The translations under genes were made by a program, and so were the position numbers. Shown here piece by piece: positions 7,908 through 11,707 of a stretch of DNA of 11,707 nucleotides. The notes beneath the pieces were generated by a model, which saw nothing but the letters and a program-made list of their open reading frames with translations, ran no database searches and was not told the DNA's origin. How positions within the stretch are numbered: the stretch's first letter is position 1; the number at the start of each line of letters is the position of its first letter. The stretch lies in NCBI GenBank assembly GCA_030833605.1, contig JAURGV010000051.1, positions 1 to 11,707 on the forward strand. The letters run 5' to 3'. Origin of the DNA: Rhodothermales bacterium. GTDB taxonomy: Bacteria > Bacteroidota > Rhodothermia > Rhodothermales > UBA10348.

Positions 7908-8113
7908 AGATGGATAATAGGTGATAACAAGATTTTCAGCGAGACAGTTGACATGAAAATCAGAAAACAACTTTGCATGAGTTGTTGTGCTGCTTTGCTC
8001 GAAACTCTAAACACACAGAAGGACACTACGTTTCCAATGTTCTCATAGGATTAGAAATTCACTACTAAAACGTCCGTATATTCAGCCGGTTTTCTTCTAA
8101 AAAAAGGTTCTTG
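7908..8113. promoter_or_regulatory. Divergent intergenic region between TPR operon and pfkB-type kinase
   Basis: This 206 bp region must carry the promoters for both the five-gene operon (leftward) and the kinase gene (rightward). I find no convincing paired promoter. TATATT at 8077-8082 could be a -10 for the kinase but has no matching -35, and TACGTTTC at 8027-8034 is one base away from the Bacteroidota -7 element TAnnTTTG without a good -33 partner. An AAAAAGG run at 8101-8107, six bases before the ATG at 8114, is a plausible ribosome binding site for the kinase. A short inverted repeat lies at 7966-7986. Confidence 0.5.
7966..7986. repeat. Inverted repeat AACAACT-N7-AGTTGTT
   Basis: A perfect 7 bp inverted repeat, AACAACT at 7966-7972 and AGTTGTT at 7980-7986, with a 7-base centre (TTGCATG). 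It lies 59 bp upstream of the TPR operon start and 128 bp upstream of the kinase start. The symmetry and position fit a regulator binding site or an RNA hairpin in the operon leader, but a repeat of this size could also arise by chance. Confidence 0.35.
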
Positions 8114-9025
8114 ATGAGTATTCTTGCCGTTGGTACTGTTGCATTTGATCGGATTGAAACGCCATTTGGCAAACGTGATCGGGCATTAGGCGGTAGCGCC
8201 ATGTACATCACTATGGCTTCGCGGTTTAAGTGCAATGACACCCGTTTGGTGGCTGTTGTCGGCAATGATTTCCCATTGGAATTCGTCGAGGATATGCGTT
8301 CTAGAGGCATCGATCTTGCTGGTCTTGAGATTCGCAAGGATGAACTAACCTTCGCATGGGGCGGGCGCTATCACTACGATTTGAACAATCGAGACACGAT
8401 TTATACCGATCTGAATGTGCTTTCCTCGTTTGATCCGGTTATTCCGTTAGCGTACAAGGACTCCAAGGTGGTTTGTTTAGGGAATTTAGACCCAACCATT
8501 CAGCTTAAAGTGTTGAATCAAGTTGAGAAACCGTCCATAATCATATGTGACACAATGAATTACTGGATCGAAAATACACCTGAACAATTGATGGCCCTAC
8601 TACCGCGCGTAGACTGTTTGGTCGTAAACGATTCCGAAGCGAGGGAGTTATCTGAGGAAGCCAACTTGGTTACAGCGGCTCGAAAAATTAAGAATATGGG
8701 CCCAAAGATTGTCGTGGTCAAAAAAGGGGAGCACGGGGCCTTATTGTTCGCCGATGACACCATATTCAGCGTCCCAGCCTATCCCTTAGAAGATATTCAG
8801 GATCCGACCGGAGCGGGAGATGCCTTTATGGGAGGATTTGCCGGTTATTTGTCGGGATGCGCAGAGATCAATCAAGATGCTCTCAAAAGCGCGCTGGTTT
8901 ATGGAAGCGCAACAGCATCGTTCACCGTGGAGCATTTTGGACCGGAAGGTTTATACGATTTGACCACGCCTGAGATTGAAAAAAGAATTGGTGCGTTTAG
9001 ACAACTCACCTCAATTCCTGTTTAG
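8114..9025 (+). CDS. PfkB-family (ribokinase-like) carbohydrate/nucleoside kinase
   Basis: A 303-residue cytosolic kinase of normal length for the ribokinase/PfkB family. It has the N-terminal sheet and glycine pair (ALGGSAMYITMASRF, about 24-38), VVGNDFPLEFVEDMRSRGID typical of the lid/substrate region, VNDSEARELS (171-180), VVKKGEHGALLF (201-212), and the second PfkB signature DPTGAGDAFMGGFAGYLSG (230-248). Asp236 in GAGD is the expected catalytic base, and the glycines form the anion hole. It would phosphorylate a sugar, nucleoside or related alcohol with ATP; the substrate cannot be read from sequence. I start at the ATG at 8114 because AAAAAGG precedes it by six bases; a TTG immediately before it is less likely. 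It is transcribed divergently from the envelope operon and faces the next minus-strand gene, so it is probably monocistronic. Confidence 0.93.
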   Translation: MSILAVGTVAFDRIETPFGKRDRALGGSAMYITMASRFKCNDTRLVAVVGNDFPLEFVEDMRSRGIDLAGLEIRKDELTFAWGGRYHYDLNNRDTIYTDLNVLSSFDPVIPLAYKDSKVVCLGNLDPTIQLKVLNQVEKPSIIICDTMNYWIENTPEQLMALLPRVDCLVVNDSEARELSEEANLVTAARKIKNMGPKIVVVKKGEHGALLFADDTIFSVPAYPLEDIQDPTGAGDAFMGGFAGYLSGCAEINQDALKSALVYGSATASFTVEHFGPEGLYDLTTPEIEKRIGAFRQLTSIPV

Positions 9026-9071
9026 CTCTTACCTGGCCTACCACTACTCGATACGAGCAGCAATTAAGAGC
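9025..9071. terminator. Possible bidirectional terminator between convergent genes (weak)
   Basis: The 38 bp gap between two convergent genes is enclosed by a 7 bp inverted repeat, GCTCTTA at 9025-9031 and TAAGAGC at 9065-9071, which overlaps both stop codons. A smaller hairpin, CTCG-ATA-CGAG, lies inside at 9047-9057. There is no T-tract on either side and the outer loop is 33 bases, so this is a poor intrinsic terminator. The call rests mainly on position. Confidence 0.25.
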
Positions 9072-10041
9072 GGCCGATCATCGCTTTGGATTGCGTAATC
9101 CACTTGTTTTTGATGACTTCAGGGTCAATTCGAAATATTTCGGAGAGGCGAACGATTTCGGTTGGTCCCATGGCTGCCAGCTTTGTAGGGGAGGAAAACC
9201 CTAGGTCACATAACAGGTCAAACTGATCGGCACTGAGTTGAACCATCTCCCGAATGGCGTTCTTATTGTGACCATCTTGAGGGCTTGGTTCGGGAGTAGC
9301 GATCGATTCAGATGGACGAGCGGTGTCGCTAATCGGTTCGGAGTCGAACGTAATAAAGTCGCTCATCGATTGAAATTTAGGTAGTTCAGACCCAATTCCC
9401 AGTGGAAAGAGGTCCGATTCTTCTTCAATCCAATTATAATCAAATGACGCTGAAACATGGGTGTAACTCGAGCCCAGGGCGTTCGAAGCCTCATCAGCCT
9501 CGTTTAACTCGACATCACTATTTTGCACTTCTTGCTGCTCTTCTTGCTGCTCCGGTGGCTCTGCCTGCTGCACGGTTTCTTCCTGCTCCTCGGTTTCCTC
9601 CTGCTCCTTGTGCTCTTCAACCGTAATGTCTTCGAAAAGACCTGCTTCTACCGGCCCTCGGTGGGTCACGGTTGGGGTGCGAAAACTATTTAGTTCATCG
9701 GTTAAAGCTTGAATTTCTTCCCGCAAAAAGTCCATTTCGATCTCAACTTCTTGCCGATAAACATTCATTTCCTCGTTTTTACGCTGTATTACAGCGTTCA
9801 AGTTTGGTTCATTTGGAGACGATTCGTTTGTCTGTTGATGAATCTTGGAAGTCGACTCTTGGTAGGCCAACCGTTGCAGTTTAATACGCGTCTGTTTGAG
9901 TTCCTGGTCCCAATCTGCAAGGTATTCGGCCCGAGCAGCGTTTTTCCTCCTGGAAATGTAGAAACCCAAAGCGATGCCACATCCGATGCCGATTGCAACG
10001 AACAGGGAAATCCAAACTATATTTATGGTCTCGATTTGCAA
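9064..10041 (-). CDS. Membrane-anchored coiled-coil protein with Glu/Gln-rich repeat and helix-hairpin-helix-like C-terminus
   Basis: A 325-residue protein I cannot name. It has an N-terminal membrane segment (about 8-29, IVWISLFVAIGIGCGIALGFYIS) followed by RRK, so the bulk should be cytosolic. Then come a predicted helical/coiled-coil region (about 38-60 and 85-120), an acidic low-complexity stretch rich in Glu and Gln (about 142-173) built from short repeats, a long linker, and a C-terminal helical domain (about 268-323). The LLCDLGFSSPTKLAAMGPTEIVRLSEIFRIDPEVIKNKWITQSKAM segment has the rhythm of the HhH domains fused to coiled coils in bacterial proteins. No nuclease motif is visible. 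The only usable start is a TTG at 10041; no ATG or GTG occurs in frame upstream near it. It is flanked by convergent and divergent genes, so it stands alone. A structural or nucleoid/membrane role is possible but unproven. Confidence 0.72.
   Translation of the reverse strand: MQIETINIVWISLFVAIGIGCGIALGFYISRRKNAARAEYLADWDQELKQTRIKLQRLAYQESTSKIHQQTNESSPNEPNLNAVIQRKNEEMNVYRQEVEIEMDFLREEIQALTDELNSFRTPTVTHRGPVEAGLFEDITVEEHKEQEETEEQEETVQQAEPPEQQEEQQEVQNSDVELNEADEASNALGSSYTHVSASFDYNWIEEESDLFPLGIGSELPKFQSMSDFITFDSEPISDTARPSESIATPEPSPQDGHNKNAIREMVQLSADQFDLLCDLGFSSPTKLAAMGPTEIVRLSEIFRIDPEVIKNKWITQSKAMIGRS
9528..9608. repeat. In-frame minisatellite inside the coiled-coil protein gene
   Basis: Two tandem duplications lie in the Glu/Gln-rich coding stretch. 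CTTCTTGCTGCT occurs exactly twice head to tail at 9528-9539 and 9540-9551. An 18 bp unit at 9573-9590 is repeated at 9591-9608 with 17 of 18 bases identical. Both unit lengths are multiples of three, so gain or loss keeps frame. On the minus strand the longer unit encodes EQEETE-type hexapeptides and the shorter QQEE-type tetrapeptides. Confidence 0.85.
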
Positions 10042-10058
10042 AGAAGTAAAAGAAACCC

Positions 10059-10083
10059 TCGATTTAAATCGAACGGGATCCCG
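10059..10083. promoter_or_regulatory. Two adjacent perfect palindromes upstream of divergent genes
   Basis: TCGATTTAAATCGA (10059-10072) and CGGGATCCCG (10074-10083) are perfect palindromes of 14 and 10 bp separated by one base. They begin 18 bp upstream of the TTG start of the minus-strand coiled-coil gene, inside the 183 bp divergent intergenic region. A further ATCCCGT at 10122-10128 is an inverted copy of ACGGGAT at 10073-10079. Position suggests an operator or a structured leader for the minus-strand gene; the binding factor is unknown. Confidence 0.4.
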
Positions 10084-10180
10084 AGTATTTATCAGCGCTT
10101 TAGCCTGAGTTAAAGGGGCCTATCCCGTCTAACATCGGCGGAAAATAGAAAAAGATAAGGATACAACTTTCAAAAGGGCT

Positions 10181-10188
10181 TAGTTTTG
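10181..10188 (+). promoter_or_regulatory. Candidate Bacteroidota -7 promoter element TAGTTTTG
   Basis: TAGTTTTG matches the Bacteroidota housekeeping -7 consensus TAnnTTTG exactly. It lies 36 bp before the ATG of the lipoprotein gene and would give a leader of about 30 bases that includes the strong ribosome binding site. No TTTG-type -33 element is seen at the expected spacing, so support is partial and depends on the organism being from that group. Confidence 0.35.
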
Positions 10189-10208
10189 GATGGATTATTC
10201 GGTTCAAC

Positions 10209-10224
10209 AAGGAGAAGGAAAAGG
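10209..10224 (+). promoter_or_regulatory. Strong purine-rich ribosome binding site (AAGGAGAAGGAAAAGG)
   Basis: This all-purine run directly precedes the ATG at 10225 and contains AAGGAG ten bases before it. It decides the start of the lipoprotein gene over the in-frame TTG at 10186, and stands out because most other genes in the window lack a clear Shine-Dalgarno. Confidence 0.7.
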
Positions 10225-11235
10225 ATGGCGTGGCAAATAAGTAGCATTGTTTTTACTCGTCTAGCTCTACTCTTGCTGCTTTTCTCGGGGTGTTCTTCCA
10301 GACAAACTGACAACGAAAGCACACAGTCAAATCGATCTGGAGAAACCATTAAAATTGTCTTGGATTCAGCAGATGATGATCGTCTAATCGCCTTTTATTT
10401 TGGCTCGTATCTGAATCCGGATGAGAAGCTCTCGGATTTAGTGGAGTTTAAAAATGGCTCTTGGTGGATGTTGGGGCCGACTAAGTCGTCCGGTGATGCC
10501 CATTTAGCTGCTTTATACGCTGCAGCGGGTTGCGATGCGGAATTGGATTGGGATGAATTAGAAACCCAAGTCATTGCGTCGTATTACCAGGTACGACAAG
10601 CGCCAGTGCACGTTGATGAGTTAGCTAGCAAAATCGGTGATTGGAAATCAGAAGACTGGTTTTCCCACGAACTCAATGGCCAAATGACAACCTTCAAACG
10701 CCGGCTATCCATCAGAAAGGAAGCGCTTTTCGCCGCCATCGATAAAATGGATGCGCTTTCAAGTGATGTCGTTTATGCCGTTGGAACAGCTATTGTCGGA
10801 GAGCATCTGGAAAATGATGTGGTCGTAGAAACGACCGCAATGATCAAACGATCAGATAATTATTGGGATTATTTTGCCTACGGTCCTGATGGGCAGCTCA
10901 CCGGAAAGGTGAAAAAGGAGCCAGAAGACCTAACGGTGCCGACAAAGTGTGTTGGTTGCCATTTCGGCGATCGACTTTTTGAGCCAGAACGTAGTTTTCC
11001 AAGCGAATCACGGCCGGGCCCAAACGGGAAAAGATCGCTGTATGTAGCGGATAATTTCAAAAATCCGACCATTTCAAAAACCATCTCGGAACACGCCAAA
11101 CGAAGCGATCACGTTCTAGGATTGTACGCGACGCTTTTTCTTTCGGACCTCAACGCACGGGTTAGGAAGAATACGGCGACGACCCGCGAACTGGAAATAG
11201 CTGAAAAACTCGGAATATCAAGGATTTCAAACTAG
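10225..11235 (+). CDS. Lipoprotein with single c-type heme motif (possibly cytochrome P460-like)
   Basis: Starting at the ATG at 10225 (strong purine-rich ribosome binding site), the protein has 336 residues. It opens with a lipoprotein signal peptide (MAWQISSIVFTR, then LALLLLLFSGC) with the lipidated Cys at 23 and a polar Ser/Gln/Asn-rich tether after it. A single heme c attachment motif, CVGCH, lies at 242-246. The region before it (DVVVETTAMIKRSDNYWDYFAYGPDG) together with CVGCHFGDRLF resembles the pattern of cytochrome P460-type domains, where a WxxYxxxxxDG stretch precedes CxxCH, but this is a pattern-level impression. The protein should be anchored in a membrane facing the periplasm and need the cytochrome c maturation system for heme. 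No redox partner gene is nearby. Lipoprotein and heme motif are firm; electron-transfer role is inferred and P460 membership is tentative. Confidence 0.75.
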   Translation: MAWQISSIVFTRLALLLLLFSGCSSRQTDNESTQSNRSGETIKIVLDSADDDRLIAFYFGSYLNPDEKLSDLVEFKNGSWWMLGPTKSSGDAHLAALYAAAGCDAELDWDELETQVIASYYQVRQAPVHVDELASKIGDWKSEDWFSHELNGQMTTFKRRLSIRKEALFAAIDKMDALSSDVVYAVGTAIVGEHLENDVVVETTAMIKRSDNYWDYFAYGPDGQLTGKVKKEPEDLTVPTKCVGCHFGDRLFEPERSFPSESRPGPNGKRSLYVADNFKNPTISKTISEHAKRSDHVLGLYATLFLSDLNARVRKNTATTRELEIAEKLGISRISN

Positions 11236-11270
11236 ATTGGTTCTTCCTTTTTAAGTCAAAACAAAAGTTT

Positions 11271-11639
11271 ATGTCGGTTGGAATTGTTCGCTTGAAAAAT
11301 GCGGTTTTCTATGCGCATCACGGCGTGATGCAAGAAGAACATAGAATTGGCGGTAGATACGAAGTCGATGTTAATATGAAGCTCGATTTTCGAGCGGCTG
11401 CCGAAAATGACGATTTGTCTAAAACCGTTGACTATGAACGAGTCTATTCGGAAATCCGCAAAATCATTACGGAAAACAACTATTTCTTAATTGAGCGGCT
11501 GGCGTTTCTGTTGGCGGAAAGGATTTTAGAAGCCGAAAATATTCTTTTCGAGGTGGAAGTTGTTGTTCGTAAAGCGAATCCGCCGGTGGGTGGTCCATGT
11601 GACTGCGCTGAAGCCGTTTATGTAGCAGCGAGGGCCTAA
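11271..11639 (+). CDS. folB: Dihydroneopterin aldolase
   Basis: A 122-residue protein of normal length for FolB, which splits 7,8-dihydroneopterin to 6-hydroxymethyl-7,8-dihydropterin and glycolaldehyde in folate biosynthesis. It carries the family landmarks in order: FYAHHGVMQEEHRIGGRYEVDV (13-34) with the pterin-site glutamate at 22 or 23, LSKTVDYERVY (49-59) with Tyr55, NYFLIERLAFLLAERIL (70-86) with Glu75 that binds the pterin, and VVVRKANPPVGG (97-108) with the catalytic lysine Lys101. The tail GPCDCAEAVYVAA has two cysteines one residue apart where most homologues have none. It starts 35 bp after the lipoprotein gene without a clear Shine-Dalgarno and is followed with no gap by a sixA-like gene. 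Assignment is secure. Confidence 0.93.
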   Translation: MSVGIVRLKNAVFYAHHGVMQEEHRIGGRYEVDVNMKLDFRAAAENDDLSKTVDYERVYSEIRKIITENNYFLIERLAFLLAERILEAENILFEVEVVVRKANPPVGGPCDCAEAVYVAARA

Positions 11640-11707
11640 TTGAAAAAGCTCTATTTTTTACGGCATGGCAAGTCAGATTGGGACGCATCGTATGGGGCAG
11701 ACCACGA
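11640..11707 (+). CDS. SixA-like histidine phosphatase, N-terminal fragment (3' end outside window)
   Basis: Only the first 22 codons are present. They read (M/L)KKLYFLRHGKSDWDASYGAD, the N-terminal strand and RHG catalytic motif of the histidine phosphatase superfamily; FLRHGKSDW is the form seen in SixA-type phosphohistidine phosphatases, where the His of RHG is the phosphate acceptor. The start is a TTG that touches the folB stop (TAATTG), so translation is probably coupled to folB. The substrate is not knowable from this fragment. Confidence 0.8.
   Translation, partial: MKKLYFLRHGKSDWDASYGADH

Noticed and set aside
7948..7953. Perfect TTGACA, a possible -35 box on the plus strand
   Set aside because: No -10-like hexamer occurs 16-19 bp downstream, and the position is 160 bp before the kinase start; probably chance.
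7908..7970. Upstream ATG at 7970 as start of the TPR protein
   Set aside because: It would put 21 extra residues before a good signal peptide; the ATG at 7907 places the basic region and hydrophobic core correctly.
9709..10113. Plus-strand open frame of 134 codons across the start of the coiled-coil gene
   Set aside because: It is antisense to the coding region; the opposite strand has a coherent membrane segment, coiled coil and C-terminal domain, while this frame reads as random hydrophobic/aromatic sequence.
1..11707. tRNA, rRNA, CRISPR array, insertion sequence or att site
   Set aside because: Nearly all sequence is accounted for by genes; gaps are at most about 206 bp and show no cloverleaf, regularly spaced repeats, transposase or terminal inverted repeats.

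Overview
The window is about 11.7 kb of gene-dense, roughly 45% GC bacterial chromosome, with no mobile elements, RNA genes or CRISPR. It most likely comes from the Bacteroidota / Rhodothermota / Balneolota group. The evidence is an HU-CCDC81-type plus SPOR protein, a very long secreted TPR protein paired with an outer-membrane barrel, weak Shine-Dalgarno sites before most genes, and one candidate TAnnTTTG promoter element. This placement is inference; no 16S or ribosomal marker is present.

Layout. (1) 2-685 (+): C-terminal part of a YifB/ComM-type AAA+ Mg-chelatase-like protein, cut by the window edge. Its stop codon shares a CTAG with the stop of the converging operon. (2) 7907-682 (-): a compact five-gene operon running TPR periplasmic scaffold (1016 aa), outer-membrane beta-barrel (582 aa), HU-TM-SPOR protein (416 aa), ExbB/TolQ-like, ExbD/TolR-like. 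The first three genes overlap by 14 bp and 1 bp, exbB follows after 54 bp and exbD after 5 bp. (3) 8114-9025 (+): a PfkB-family carbohydrate/nucleoside kinase, divergent from the operon across a 206 bp intergenic region. (4) 10041-9064 (-): a membrane-anchored coiled-coil protein with a Glu/Gln-rich minisatellite and a helix-hairpin-helix-like C-terminus. (5) 10225-11235 (+): a lipoprotein with one c-type heme motif. (6) 11271-11639 (+): folB, dihydroneopterin aldolase. (7) 11640 onward (+): the start of a SixA-like histidine phosphatase, cut by the window edge.

How the genes may work together. The operon is the most interesting part. It encodes a proton-channel pair (ExbB/ExbD type) with no TonB, TolA or Pal in view. 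Beside it are a barrel whose mature N-terminus carries a TonB-box-like string (EVEITG) and a proline-rich linker but no recognisable plug, a large TPR protein for the periplasm, and a bitopic protein with a nucleoid-type HU fold on one side of the membrane and a peptidoglycan-binding SPOR domain on the other. One reading is a proton-motive-force-driven trans-envelope machine in which the HU-TM-SPOR protein replaces the usual energy transducer. The gene order and domains are read from the sequence; the mechanism is inference. The remaining genes are ordinary housekeeping or accessory functions.
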